Positions 8,981-17,387 of a DNA stretch of 64,000 nt are shown piece by piece. The position numbers and the translations under genes were made by a program. Under the pieces are notes generated by a model. It saw nothing but the letters and a program-made list of their open reading frames with translations, had not been told where the DNA came from and did no database searches. The stretch's first letter is position 1. Each line of letters opens with the position of its first letter. This DNA is from Cupriavidus taiwanensis (lineage in GTDB: Bacteria > Pseudomonadota > Gammaproteobacteria > Burkholderiales > Burkholderiaceae): the NCBI RefSeq assembly GCF_900250115.1, contig NZ_LT984804.1, positions 2,309,301 through 2,373,300 on the forward strand. Direction: 5' to 3'.

Positions 8981-9601
8981 ATGACCACCGCCTCCACCCG
9001 CGTTGCCATCGTCTACCACAGCGGCTACGGCCACACCGCCCGCCAGGCCCAGGCCGTCGCGCGCGGCGCCGGCAGCATTGCGGGCGCGCAAAGCCTGCTG
9101 ATCCCGGTCGAGGACATCGACCAGCACTGGGATACGCTGGAACAGGTCGATGCCATCATCTTCGGCGCGCCGACCTACATGGGCAGCGCCTCGGCCCAGT
9201 TCAAGGGCTTCATGGACGCGACCTCGCGCAACGTGTTCGCCAAGGGCGGCAAGTGGGCCAACAAGGTAGCCGCCGGCTTCACCAACGCGGCCTCGCGCTC
9301 CGGCGACAAGCTGGCAACGCTGCAGCAGATGGCCATCTTCGCTGCCCAGCACGGCATGCACTGGGTCAACCTGGGCCTGCCTCCGGGCCACAACAATTCC
9401 AAGTCAACCGAGGATTCGCTGAACCGCCACGGCTTCTTCCTGGGCGCGGCCGCGCAGTCGGATGCGGATGTCAGCGCCGAGGTGGCGCCGCCGCCGGCCG
9501 ACCTGCGCACCGCCGAACACCTGGGGGCGCGCGTCGCCGAAGTGGCGCAGCAGCTGGTCGCGGGCCGGCGGGCGCTGGCGGCGCTGAAAGAAGCGGCCTG
9601 A
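8981..9601 (+). CDS. Flavodoxin-like NAD(P)H:quinone/FMN reductase family protein
   Basis: A 206-residue protein with a WrbA/flavodoxin-like fold. The N-terminal strand and phosphate loop read VAIVYHSGYGHTARQA (residues 8-23), followed by FGAPTYMGSASAQFKGFMD, the loop that usually contacts the FMN isoalloxazine ring, and AGFTNAASRSGDKLATLQQM. Members reduce quinones by two electrons or bind FMN in redox defence; the exact substrate is not decided by sequence. The ATG at 8981 is preceded by AAGGA at 8966-8970. It is slightly longer at the C-terminus (Ala/Glu-rich helix) than WrbA. It appears monocistronic. Confidence 0.88.
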   Translation: MTTASTRVAIVYHSGYGHTARQAQAVARGAGSIAGAQSLLIPVEDIDQHWDTLEQVDAIIFGAPTYMGSASAQFKGFMDATSRNVFAKGGKWANKVAAGFTNAASRSGDKLATLQQMAIFAAQHGMHWVNLGLPPGHNNSKSTEDSLNRHGFFLGAAAQSDADVSAEVAPPPADLRTAEHLGARVAEVAQQLVAGRRALAALKEAA

Positions 9602-9786
9602 GGCGCGCGGCAGGGCCGGGCCTGCCCGACAGCTTCCAGCACAGGTTGTCGCGCTCGGTGCTGCCGTCGTAGCGGTAGCAACTCAATTGCGAATGTAAGC
9701 GGCGCCGTTCGCCGCAGCGCTAAAGCCCTCGCTCCTTCCGGCCGTTAAGCAATGGGGTCGCATTGCGACGGAGACGGGAGACAGAG

Positions 9787-10878
9787 ATGCAAAATCTGGG
9801 CATTCGCATACGCCTGGGCGCGGCGTTTGGCGCCATGTGGTCGCTGATGGCGATCGGGATCGCGGTAGCCTTGCCGCGCCTGCACGACGCCGCCGATGCG
9901 CGGCGCGTGCTGATCGCGCTGGCCGCGGCAGCGCTATGCGTGGCCGTGGGCGCAGTCTGGGGACTGGCGCGCAGCATCGAGGCGCCGCTGTCCGAAGCCG
10001 TCCACATTGCCGAAACCGTGGCCGCGGGCGACCTCAGCCAGGAATTCAACACCGAGCGCGGTGGCGAATTCGGCCGGCTGCTGGGCGGGCTCGGCGAGAT
10101 GGAAGACATGCTGACCGACCTGGTGACGCGCATCCGCACCGCCACCGACTCCATTACCGACGCTTCGCACCAGATTGCCGCGGGCAATACCGACCTGTCG
10201 CAGCGCACTGAAGAGCAGGCCGCGGCGCTGCAGCAAACGGCATCGAGCATGGACGAGCTGACCGCGATGGTGCAGCAGAACACCGAACGCGCCCGCGCCG
10301 CCAACGGCATGGCGGCCAGCGCCTCGGGCATCGCCGCGCGCGGCGGCGAAGTGGTGGGCAACGTGGTGCAGACCATGTCGGCGATCAGCGCAAGCTCGCG
10401 CAAGGTCACCGACATCATCGAAGTGATCGAAGGCATCGCCTTCCAGACCAATATCCTGGCGCTGAACGCCGCGGTGGAAGCGGCGCGCGCGGGTGAACAG
10501 GGCCGCGGCTTCGCCGTGGTGGCGGGCGAGGTGCGCACGCTGGCGCAGCGCAGCGCCGCCGCGGCGCGCGAGATCAAGCAGCTGATCGACGATTCGGTGC
10601 AGCAGGTCGACAGCGGCTCGGCGCTGGTGGGCCAGGCCGGCGCAACCATGGAGGAGATCGTGCAGGCGGTGGCCAGCGTCACCGGGCTGCTGGGCGATAT
10701 CACCGCGGCGTCGGAACAGCAAAGCGCCGGCATCGCCCAGGTCAACGAGGCGGTGGCGCAGATGGACACCGTGACGCAGCAGAACGCGGCGCTGGTGGAG
10801 CAGGCGGCCACCGCGTCGCAGGCGTTGGCGGGGCAGGCGACGGAGCTGCAGCAGGTGGTGGGGGAGTTCAGGCTGTGA
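9787..10878 (+). CDS. Methyl-accepting chemotaxis protein lacking a periplasmic sensor domain
   Basis: A 363-residue receptor. Two membrane helices (about 11-29 and 40-60) are separated by only about ten residues, so there is no periplasmic ligand domain. A HAMP-like linker follows ([23 protein letters not shown]) and then the coiled-coil signalling domain with the hairpin tip around [36 protein letters not shown]. The C-terminus has no NWETF-like CheR tether. It would signal to CheA/CheW, sensing either a cytoplasmic/membrane cue or partnering with another receptor. Start at 9787 is preferred over the in-frame TTG at 9763 because GGGAGACAGAG precedes it. A degenerate copy of its last part lies at 11261-11365. 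Confidence 0.92.
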   Translation: MQNLGIRIRLGAAFGAMWSLMAIGIAVALPRLHDAADARRVLIALAAAALCVAVGAVWGLARSIEAPLSEAVHIAETVAAGDLSQEFNTERGGEFGRLLGGLGEMEDMLTDLVTRIRTATDSITDASHQIAAGNTDLSQRTEEQAAALQQTASSMDELTAMVQQNTERARAANGMAASASGIAARGGEVVGNVVQTMSAISASSRKVTDIIEVIEGIAFQTNILALNAAVEAARAGEQGRGFAVVAGEVRTLAQRSAAAAREIKQLIDDSVQQVDSGSALVGQAGATMEEIVQAVASVTGLLGDITAASEQQSAGIAQVNEAVAQMDTVTQQNAALVEQAATASQALAGQATELQQVVGEFRL

Positions 10879-10901
10879 GAATTGCTGAACCGGCGATACC
10901 C

Positions 10902-11144
10902 CTACAGGGGAGGGTCAAACAAGCTGAACTCCCCCGTCCACCCTTCTACCGACGGATCATCGCAGCGCAAGCGCACGGAGTTGTACTTGCCACCGATCTC
11001 GGCGTTAGCCTCTGCCTCAGTCGCGTAAAGCTTTACAGCAGTAATGCTCAAGCTTGGGGTAAGACTGAAACGAATACCCGAGAACCAGACATAGGCTGAC
11101 GCCAGAAAGATGACCGAGGCCAGCACCGCCAGTGCCTTCTTCAT
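10902..11144 (-). CDS. Small hypothetical membrane-anchored or secreted protein
   Basis: An 80-residue protein I do not recognise. It begins MKK and has a hydrophobic segment (ALAVLASVIFLASAYVWF) that could be a signal peptide or a membrane anchor, then a short soluble part with one Cys and acidic residues. Base composition is lower in GC than its neighbours. It sits between the chemotaxis receptor (convergent, 23 bp away) and a decayed receptor fragment plus an insertion sequence, which suggests a disturbed or recently acquired segment. The ribosome binding site is weak (GGTAGG). Confidence 0.5.
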   Translation of the reverse strand: MKKALAVLASVIFLASAYVWFSGIRFSLTPSLSITAVKLYATEAEANAEIGGKYNSVRLRCDDPSVEGWTGEFSLFDPPL

Positions 11145-11260
11145 GGCCTACCAGTTCACCGACGCGCCAGCCATCCGAATCCCAGGATGCCGAACTTCTA
11201 CTCTCGTTGCAGGATCAGTCGATTAGAGTCGAAGAATTTTCTGCACGGTCAGGCGCAGTG

Positions 11261-11365
11261 CCGCGCAACCAGACCAGCATCGCACAGGTCAGCGGAGCCG
11301 TGGTGCAGATGAATACCGTGACACCGCAGAACGCGGCTCTGAGCAGGCCGCCCAAGCATCACGCC
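11261..11365 (+). pseudogene. Decayed 3' fragment of a methyl-accepting chemotaxis protein gene
   Basis: The translated stretch NQTSIAQVSGAVVQMNTVTPQNAAL aligns residue for residue with [31 protein letters not shown] near the end of the intact receptor at 9787-10878. There is no start, no upstream signalling domain, and the match breaks after AAL. It is the relic of a duplicated or older receptor gene, cut short by the REP/insertion-sequence region that follows. Confidence 0.8.
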
Positions 11366-11375
11366 CGATTGTGTG

Positions 11376-11482
11376 CCCCCTCTCCCGCTTGCGCGAGAGG
11401 GTCGGGGTGAGGGCCGGAGTTTACGAAGCGAGGTCTGCGGTATGCCACCGGCTATCCTCACCCCTGCCCCTCTCCCGCTGGC
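11376..11482. repeat. REP-like palindrome pair, second palindrome split by the insertion sequence
   Basis: The first palindrome (11378-11401) reads CCCTCTCCCGC-TT-GCGCGAGAGGG, slightly imperfect. About 65 bp later the inverted mate starts as CCCCTCTCCCGCTGGC (11467-11482), is interrupted by the insertion sequence, and resumes as GCTGGCGGGAGAGGGG at 12739-12754. The flanks GGGTGAGGGC and its complement CCTCACCCC are part of the unit. Related pairs occur at 28474-28582/29838-29853 and at 34266-34412. Such units commonly lie after genes and can act as terminators or mRNA stabilisers. Confidence 0.85.
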
Positions 11483-12738
11483 TGTATGGACCGGGGACAT
11501 AGGTAACAGGTGTGCCAGGACATGGGTAACACTTTTCCCGCTTAGTCAGCGGGAGGAAAACGTTGCCCTGGAGCCAAACCACCGTGAAGCAGCAAAGAGA
11601 AGAGTTCGTCCGCCTGGCACGCCAGGCGGACGCCAATATTGCGGAGCTTTGCCGCCGCTTCTGCATCAGCCGCAAGACCGGCTACAAGTGGTTGAACCGA
11701 GAGGATCTGGACGACCGAACTCGGCGGCCACATAGCTCTCCCGGCCGAACTCCAGCTGCCATCGAAGAGAGCGTGCTAGCGATACGAGCCGAACATTCGG
11801 CCTGGGGCGCCCGCAAGATCGCACGCGTGCTGGAGCGCGACCACCGCATCCAAATCGCCCCGAGCACAGTCAATTGGGTGCTGCGCCGCCATGGCTTGAT
11901 CGATCCGGCCGCCAGCGCGGCCGCTACAGCATGGCAGCGCTTCGAGCACGACCGGCCCAATGCACTATGGCAAATTGACTTCAAAGGCCACTTCGCTACC
12001 GACACGCAGAGGTGCCACCCGCTCACGGTCTTGGACGATCACTCCCGGTTCAATGTGCTGCTCAAGGCCTTGGGCAACGAACAGTTTGAATCCGTACAGG
12101 AAGCGTTAGAGATGGCTTTTGCGCGCTATGGGCTGCCCGAACGGATCAATGCAGACAACGGCCCGCCCTGGGGTTCCCCAGTGCCCCGAGCATTAACCAC
12201 GCTGGGCGCGTGGCTGATTCGCCTGGGCGTGCGGCTCAGTCATAGCCGACCTGGCCATCCTCAGACCAACGGTAAGGACGAGCGCTTCCATCGAACCATG
12301 CAGGCTGAGCTGTTGGCCAACCAGCGTTTCCGGGATCTGGACGATGCCCAGCAGCACTTCAGCCATTGGCGCCACGTGTACAACTTCAAGCGCCCCCACC
12401 ACGCGCTGGATATGGAGACCCCCGCAAGCCGCTATGCGCCTAGCCCACGGGCGATGCCGCGCGAACTCCCGCCCATCGAGTACGGCAGCAATGACATCGT
12501 GCGAAAGGTAGGCGACGGCGGGCGCATCTGCTTCCGAGGAAAGACGTTCCGGGTCGGACGAGCCTTGGTCGGAACGCCCGTAGCGCTGCGCCCTCGCGTG
12601 GATCTGGACGGCACCTTTGACGTCTACTTCTGCCATCAAAAGGTCGCCACAATAGACCTACAGCAGGCCGATTAAACTGGAGACTGGACTGTTACCCATG
12701 TCCTGGCACATGTGTTACCCATGTCCCCGGTCCATACA
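11483..12738 (+). mobile_element. IS481-family insertion sequence, copy 1 (intact)
   Basis: A 1256-bp element bounded by terminal inverted repeats starting TGTATGGACCGGGGACAT. The ends are similar over about 50 bp, and each carries two internal copies of GGACATRGGTAACA. It is flanked by a 6-bp target duplication GCTGGC (11477-11482 and 12739-12744). The target is the loop of a REP-like palindrome. The only gene is an uninterrupted transposase. Copy 2, in opposite orientation, is at 28583-29837 and is one base shorter. Confidence 0.95.
11563..12675 (+). CDS. IS481-family DDE transposase
   Basis: A 370-residue transposase. An N-terminal helix-turn-helix (about 15-50, ANIAELCRRFCISRKTGYKWL) and second HTH-like part precede an RNase H-like integrase core: first Asp in ALWQIDFKGHF, second in RINADNGPPWGSP, and Glu in GKDERFHRTMQ, i.e. 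the DDE triad. The C-terminal beta-rich region is KTFRVGRALVGTPVALRP. The start is a TTG at 11563 preceded by GGGAGGAAAACG. This copy reads through a CCCC run at 12184-12187 where copy 2 has lost one C. It is likely active. Confidence 0.95.
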   Translation: MPWSQTTVKQQREEFVRLARQADANIAELCRRFCISRKTGYKWLNREDLDDRTRRPHSSPGRTPAAIEESVLAIRAEHSAWGARKIARVLERDHRIQIAPSTVNWVLRRHGLIDPAASAAATAWQRFEHDRPNALWQIDFKGHFATDTQRCHPLTVLDDHSRFNVLLKALGNEQFESVQEALEMAFARYGLPERINADNGPPWGSPVPRALTTLGAWLIRLGVRLSHSRPGHPQTNGKDERFHRTMQAELLANQRFRDLDDAQQHFSHWRHVYNFKRPHHALDMETPASRYAPSPRAMPRELPPIEYGSNDIVRKVGDGGRICFRGKTFRVGRALVGTPVALRPRVDLDGTFDVYFCHQKVATIDLQQAD

Positions 12739-12788
12739 GCTGGCGGGAGAGGGGCGCAAACCGGCTGCAAGCGATGGGCTTCAGTAAT

Positions 12789-14126
12789 TCATGCCGCAAC
12801 GCTCGCCGGCAGCACCGCCCCCACCGCCGCGGCAAAGCGGTCGACGATGTTGTCGATATCCCGCGGCGTGCAAATGAACGGCGGCGCGAACAGCACGTGG
12901 TCGCCATGCACGCCATCGACGGTGCCGCCCATCGGATAAACCAGCAGCCCGTTCTGCATCGCCGCGGATTTCAGCCGCGCGTGGGTCTTCAGCGCGGGAT
13001 CGAGGGTGGCCTTGCTGTCGCGGTCGGCGACGAATTCCACGCCGACGAACAGGCCGCGTCCGCGCACATCGCCCAGGCTGGGGTGGTCGGCCAGCGCCTC
13101 GCGCAGCCGGCTGCGCAGTTGTTCGCCGCGCGCCAGCACGTTGGCCAGCAGCTTGTCCTCGACGATGGCGCGCTGCGCCGCCAGGGCCGCGGCGCAGGCG
13201 GTGGCGTGGCCGATATAGGTGTGGCCGTGCTGGAAGAAGCCGCTGCCACCGACGATGGCGTCGTAGATGCGGCGCGTCGACAGCATCGCGCCGATAGGCT
13301 GGTAGCCGGCGCCGAGCCCCTTGGCAATGGTGACGATGTCGGGCACCACGCCATCCTCTTCGCACGCAAACAGGTAGCCGGTGCGGCCCATGCCTGACAT
13401 CACTTCATCGAGGATCAGCAGCACGCCGTACTTGTCGCATACGGCGCGGATGCGCCGCAGGTAGTCACCCACCGGCGGCACCGCGCCGGCGGTGGCGCCC
13501 ACCACGGTTTCGGCGACGAACGCCGCCACGGTTTCGGGCCCAAGCTCCAGGATTTTCGCTTCCAGTTCGTCGGCCAGCCGCTGCGCGTATTGCGCATCGC
13601 TTTCGCCCGCCTGCCGGTCGCGGTATGCATAGCAAGGCGACACGTGGTGGGCCGGCACCAGCAGCGGCAGGAACGGCTCGCGCCGCCATGCGTTGCCGCC
13701 GATCGCCAGCGCGCCAAGCGTGTTGCCGTGGTAACTCTGGCGGCGCGCGATAAAGTGGCGGCGCGCGGGCTGCCCCACCTCGACAAAGTACTGGCGCGCC
13801 AGCTTCAGCGCCGATTCCACCGCCTCCGAGCCGCCCGAGACGAAATAGACATGATCGAGATCGCCGGGCGCCGCCTGCGCCAGGGTCTGGGCCAGCGTCT
13901 CCGACACCTCGGTGGTGAAGAACGAAGTGTGTGCGTAGGCAATGGTGTCGAGCTGCGCCTTGATCGCCTCGATCACGCGCGGATGGCCGTGCCCGAGGCA
14001 CGACACGGCGGCGCCGCCGGAGGCGTCCAGGTAACGCCGGCCGGTGCTGTCGATCAGTTCGATGCCCTGTCCGGCCACGGCCACGGGAAGTTGCTGGCGC
14101 GGATTGCGATGGAATACGTGGGTCAT
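12789..14126 (-). CDS. Class III PLP-dependent aminotransferase
   Basis: A 445-residue aminotransferase. The class III signature surrounds LILDEVMSGMGRTGYLFACEEDGVVPDIVTIAKGLGAGYQPIGAM, where the Lys of IAKGLG is the PLP-binding residue and the Asp of LDE contacts the pyridine nitrogen. Other family segments are GGSEAVESALKLARQYF and SYHGNTLGALAIGG. The ATG overlaps the stop of the deacylase gene (ATGA, 14123-14126), so the two are translationally coupled. With a D-amino-acid deacylase upstream, it probably transaminates the freed amino acid or a related amine; the exact substrate is inference. It ends 45 bp from the insertion sequence flank. Confidence 0.92.
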   Translation of the reverse strand: MTHVFHRNPRQQLPVAVAGQGIELIDSTGRRYLDASGGAAVSCLGHGHPRVIEAIKAQLDTIAYAHTSFFTTEVSETLAQTLAQAAPGDLDHVYFVSGGSEAVESALKLARQYFVEVGQPARRHFIARRQSYHGNTLGALAIGGNAWRREPFLPLLVPAHHVSPCYAYRDRQAGESDAQYAQRLADELEAKILELGPETVAAFVAETVVGATAGAVPPVGDYLRRIRAVCDKYGVLLILDEVMSGMGRTGYLFACEEDGVVPDIVTIAKGLGAGYQPIGAMLSTRRIYDAIVGGSGFFQHGHTYIGHATACAAALAAQRAIVEDKLLANVLARGEQLRSRLREALADHPSLGDVRGRGLFVGVEFVADRDSKATLDPALKTHARLKSAAMQNGLLVYPMGGTVDGVHGDHVLFAPPFICTPRDIDNIVDRFAAAVGAVLPASVAA

Positions 14127-15634
14127 GATGGTGTGGTGGTGGCAGTGTGGTCGGTGGCAAGGCGGCGCAGCACGCGGCCGGAAAATGCGGGCAGCGCGCT
14201 GCCGGCGGCAGCCCCGGCCTGCGCGGATTGCTGCCAGACCTGCGCGCCATTGACCCAGACGCCGTCGATGCCGGTGCTGAGCTGCAGCGGGTCTTCGAAG
14301 GTGGCACGGTCCTGCACGCGCTGCGCGTCGAACAGGACCAGGTCGGCAAACGCGCCAGCGGCGATCCGGCCGCGGTCTTGCAGGCCGTATTGCTGCGCGG
14401 CCAGCCCGGACATCTTGTGGATCGCGGCCTCGAGCGTCATCAGCCGGTCTTCGCGCACCATGCGCGCCAGGATGCGCGGGAACGTGCCCCACTGGCGCGG
14501 ATGCGGGCGCGGATCGAACGGCAAGCCGTCGGAGCCGAAGATGGTCAGCGGGAACTGCGCGATGCGCGCGACGTCGCGCTCGTCCATGATGAAGTAGATC
14601 GCCGCCGCCGGACGCAGCCTGGCGAGGAGCGCTTCCTCATCCAGCCCGAGTTCCTGCATCAGTTCATGGAAATCACGTCCGCCCGCCGCGGGGTAGCCGG
14701 TGGACCAGGTGATCAGCGTGCGCGTGGACTGGCGCACGCGGTCCAGCCGCAGCATGGTCGAGGTGGCGGGATACGGATGGCAGTCCAGGCACAACGGCTG
14801 CAGGAGCGCGGCCTCGGCCAGCAGGCCCAGCGTTTCGGTTGAGCGGCCATGGTTGCGCTTGCCCGCCACCTTGTGGTGCGAGAACACCACCGGGCAGTGC
14901 AGCGCACGGCCGATGCGCAGCGCCTCCTCGATCGACGGCACGATCGCGTCGGTCTCGTCGCGCAGATGCGTGGAATAGACCCCGCCGTGGGTGCGGACCG
15001 GCTCGCATACGGCGATGATCTCGGCTTCGGTAGCGGCGGCCGCGGGCGGATAGAAGGTGCCGGTCGACACCCCGAAGGCGCCGGCCTCCATCGCCAGCCC
15101 GACCTGCGCGCGCATTGCGGCGATTTCCGCGTCATTGGCGGGGCGGTCGAGTTCCGGCATCGCGCGCACGCGCAGCGTCGAGTGTCCCAGCAAGGGCACC
15201 ACGTTGACATTGGCGGGCGCCGCGCGCAGCGCATCGAGCCACTGCGCGAAGGTATCGAAGCGGAACAGCGCGGGCGGGCCCAGCAGGTCCAGCGGCTGCG
15301 GCGGCGCGCTGCTGACCAGCGGCGCCACGCTGATGCCGCAGTTGCCGGTTACCACCGTGGTGATGCCCTGCGACACCTTGGGCGTCATGTCCCGGTGCAC
15401 CAGCAGGTAGCCGTCGTCATGGGTATGCGCGTCGATAGAGCCGGGCGCCAGCACGCGGCCGCTGCAGTCGACGGTGTGGGCCGCGACGATGCCGGCGCAG
15501 TCGCCTACGGCAACGATGCGGTCGCCGGTGACCGCGACCCCGGCGCTGCGGCGGGCTGCGCCGGTGCCGTCCACCACCGTGGCGTTGCGAAAGAGCAGGT
15601 CGGCGCGTTGGGGCGCCGGGGATTGCGATGCCAT
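14123..15634 (-). CDS. N-acyl-D-amino-acid deacylase (D-aminoacylase family amidohydrolase)
   Basis: A 503-residue amidohydrolase-superfamily enzyme that removes the acyl group from N-acyl-D-amino acids. Metal-site motifs are APGSIDAHTHDDGYLL near residue 65-80, GNCGIS, THLRDETDAI and VVFSHHKVAG; the late Asp lies in TIFGSDGLPF and the C-terminal beta-sandwich closes with GRIAAGAFADLVLFD. Ribosome binding site AAGGAC precedes the ATG at 15634. It is the second gene of an operon running Bug receptor (25 bp upstream), deacylase, aminotransferase (4-bp overlap). The context suggests uptake and use of an N-acylated amino acid or a related amide. Confidence 0.92.
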   Translation of the reverse strand: MASQSPAPQRADLLFRNATVVDGTGAARRSAGVAVTGDRIVAVGDCAGIVAAHTVDCSGRVLAPGSIDAHTHDDGYLLVHRDMTPKVSQGITTVVTGNCGISVAPLVSSAPPQPLDLLGPPALFRFDTFAQWLDALRAAPANVNVVPLLGHSTLRVRAMPELDRPANDAEIAAMRAQVGLAMEAGAFGVSTGTFYPPAAAATEAEIIAVCEPVRTHGGVYSTHLRDETDAIVPSIEEALRIGRALHCPVVFSHHKVAGKRNHGRSTETLGLLAEAALLQPLCLDCHPYPATSTMLRLDRVRQSTRTLITWSTGYPAAGGRDFHELMQELGLDEEALLARLRPAAAIYFIMDERDVARIAQFPLTIFGSDGLPFDPRPHPRQWGTFPRILARMVREDRLMTLEAAIHKMSGLAAQQYGLQDRGRIAAGAFADLVLFDAQRVQDRATFEDPLQLSTGIDGVWVNGAQVWQQSAQAGAAAGSALPAFSGRVLRRLATDHTATTTPS

Positions 15635-15659
15635 TGTCGGTCCTTGTCTGGTCGGGCGG

Positions 15660-16649
15660 CTACTGCGGCGCGATGCCGGCCTGCCTGACCACGGCCGCCC
15701 ACTTGCCGGTTTCCTGCGCGGCATAGCCGGCCAGCGCCTGCGGCGAGCCGCCGACGATCTCGGCGCCCAGCGCGGCAAATTTTTCCCGGATGGCCGGATC
15801 CGCCAGCGCGCGGTTGAAAGCGCCGTTGAGCCTGGCGACCACGTCGGCGGCGGTGCCGTGCGGCGCGACCAGGCCACCCCACGCCACGCCCTCGAAGCCG
15901 GGCACGCCCGACTCGGCGATGGTGGGCAGCGCCGGCAACAGCGGCGCACGCGCCAGGCTGGTCACGGCCAGCGGCTTCAGCTTGCCGGCCTTGATCAGCG
16001 GCAGGATGGTCGGCATGTTGTCGATCAGCACGTTGACCTGGCCGCCCACCACATCGGTCGCGGCCTGCGGGCTGCCCTTGTAGCCGACATGGGTCCAGGC
16101 AAGCCCCGCCTTGTCGGCCAGCAATTGGCCGGTGAGGTGGCCGGACGTGCCTTGCCCCGGCGAGGCATAGGTGACCTTGTCCGGGTTGGCCCTGATGTGG
16201 GCCACCAGCTCGGCAAAGTTCTTGACCGGCATGTCCGGACGGACGGCGATCACGTTCGGCACCTTGAACAGCAGCACCACCGGCACGAAGGCATCGGGCC
16301 GGTACGGCAGCTTGCGGAAGGTGCTCTTGTTGATCGACAGCGTGACGTTGTTGGCGTAACCGAGGGTGTAGCCGTCGGGCGCGGCGCGCTCCAGCTCGGA
16401 GATGCCGATCACGCCCGAGGCGCCGGGCTTGTTGTCGATCACGAAGGGCTGGCCCAGCGACTTGCCGGCCTCGGCGCCCAGCGCGCGCATCAGCACGTCG
16501 GGACTGCCGCCGGCCGCCGATGGCACCACCAGGCGGATCGGACGCGACGGATAGGTGTCTGCCGTCGCGGGCCCGGCCAGGACTGCGGCGCCCAGCCACA
16601 ACAGGGTGGCCAGCGACCGCCGTTTTTTTTGCTGCCTTTGCTCTTGCAT
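15660..16649 (-). CDS. Bug/TctC-family tripartite tricarboxylate transporter substrate-binding protein
   Basis: A 329-residue periplasmic receptor: signal peptide MQEQRQQKKRR...LATLLWLGAAVLAGPATA, then the family opening YPSRPIRLVVPSAAGGSPDVLMRALG. Further hallmarks are VIDNKPGASGVIG, YASPGQGTSGHL, THVGYKGSPQAATDVVGGQVNVLIDN and GKLKPLAVTS. Bug proteins bind small carboxylates or amino-acid derivatives; no TctA/TctB membrane genes are adjacent, which is common in Burkholderiales. As first gene of the operon with deacylase and aminotransferase it probably binds the substrate those enzymes degrade. The start at 16649 is chosen over an upstream in-frame ATG (16709) because it begins the signal peptide and the latter would lie in the promoter. 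Confidence 0.92.
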   Translation of the reverse strand: MQEQRQQKKRRSLATLLWLGAAVLAGPATADTYPSRPIRLVVPSAAGGSPDVLMRALGAEAGKSLGQPFVIDNKPGASGVIGISELERAAPDGYTLGYANNVTLSINKSTFRKLPYRPDAFVPVVLLFKVPNVIAVRPDMPVKNFAELVAHIRANPDKVTYASPGQGTSGHLTGQLLADKAGLAWTHVGYKGSPQAATDVVGGQVNVLIDNMPTILPLIKAGKLKPLAVTSLARAPLLPALPTIAESGVPGFEGVAWGGLVAPHGTAADVVARLNGAFNRALADPAIREKFAALGAEIVGGSPQALAGYAAQETGKWAAVVRQAGIAPQ

Positions 16650-16696
16650 CTCGATATCCCGTTCAGTAGCTGAGGTCGACCCGATCACGCGTTTGC

Positions 16697-16726
16697 AGTA
16701 TAGGGGCACTTCCCCGCGTAATGCAA
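16697..16726 (-). promoter_or_regulatory. Sigma-70-type promoter of the Bug-deacylase-aminotransferase operon
   Basis: On the minus strand TTGCAT (-35, 16726-16721) and TATACT (-10, 16702-16697) are separated by 18 bp. It lies about 48 bp before the Bug gene start. A dyad GTTTC...TGAAAC sits directly upstream of the -35 (16732-16756), a position suited to a regulator. Confidence 0.65.
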
Positions 16727-16731
16727 CATCC

Positions 16732-16816
16732 GTTTCCTAAATCACGAAAATGAAACATTCTGCATGCACGTGCGCGACCGAAGTGCCTGTGGCAAAGCCC
16801 TTTGTTTCAATGAAAC
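16732..16816. promoter_or_regulatory. TGAAAC dyads (putative RpiR-type operator cluster)
   Basis: Two dyads are visible: GTTTC at 16732 paired with TGAAAC at 16751-16756, and the perfect 13-bp palindrome GTTTCA-A-TGAAAC at 16804-16816. RpiR/MurR-family regulators are known to bind TGAAA/TTTCA dyads; no such regulator is encoded in the window, so the binder is inference. The cluster lies upstream of the Bug-deacylase-aminotransferase promoter. Confidence 0.5.
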
Positions 16817-16821
16817 ACTCG

Positions 16822-17121
16822 TTACAAACATTGCGGCGCTGCCCTGCGGCACAAGCCTTGCGCCTCGAGCAAACGCCCTGCCGCCAGCGCCAGACCCTCC
16901 CGCCACGGCGGGGCGACGATCTGGATGCCCAACGGCAAGCCTTCGCCCGCACAAGGCGCGGCCACCACCGGCAGGCCCGCCAGCGACAACGGCCGCGTCA
17001 TGTGGCCGGCATCGGCACGCGGCCGGTAGAGGCGGCCGGCAACCTCGACGGCCTCGGCGCCGATCGGCGTTGCCGCATAGGGTGTCGAAGGGGCCAGCAT
17101 CAGCCCGGCCAGCCCCAGCAC
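16822..17121 (-). pseudogene. C-terminal remnant of an AtzE/GatA-type amidase
   Basis: The frame encodes LMLAPSTPYAATPIGAE...GHMTRPLSLAGLPVVAAPCAGEGLPLGIQIVAPPWREGLALAAGRLLE, which matches the last quarter of amidase-signature enzymes. The Ser-Ser-Lys catalytic half of the enzyme is absent; upstream sequence (to about 17165) continues only briefly as IKQSTGSISLG and then is lost. The remnant is bracketed by TGAAAC dyads on both sides. An intact amidase once belonged to the neighbouring N-acyl-amino-acid locus (inference). Confidence 0.75.
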
Positions 17122-17233
17122 GCCCAGCGAGATGCTGCCGGTGCTCTGCTTGATCCCGCCGATACGGCACGATGCGGCGCGTGACCTTGGCGAACGCGGT
17201 GGCGGCGGCAGGAGTTGCCATCATAGCCGGCAA

Positions 17234-17281
17234 TGAAACAAACGTTCCAGCATGGTTTACACTGAAACAAACGCTATTTCA
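17234..17281. promoter_or_regulatory. Second TGAAAC operator cluster
   Basis: Two direct copies of TGAAACAAACG begin at 17234 and 17263. The second forms a dyad TGAAA-N9-TTTCA (17263-17281). It lies on the far side of the amidase remnant from the cluster at 16732-16816, suggesting that the remnant and the Bug operon were controlled by one regulator through similar sites. Confidence 0.45.
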
Positions 17282-17309
17282 TCGGCGCCGGGTGGCGACC
17301 ACGGCCCGC

Positions 17310-17338
17310 CGCAATAAGAAAGGGCGGCAATGCCGCCC
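17310..17338 (-). terminator. Rho-independent terminator of the XRE-PAS regulator
   Basis: On the minus strand GGGCGGCA, a one-base loop centre and TGCCGCCC (17322-17338) form a GC stem followed by TTTCTTATT. It lies 50 bp beyond the stop of the regulator gene at 17388. Confidence 0.75.
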
Positions 17339-17387
17339 CCCCCCGTGTTGGCCCGGCCGCCGCCGGCCGGCGCATGCGCAAGCCGGC

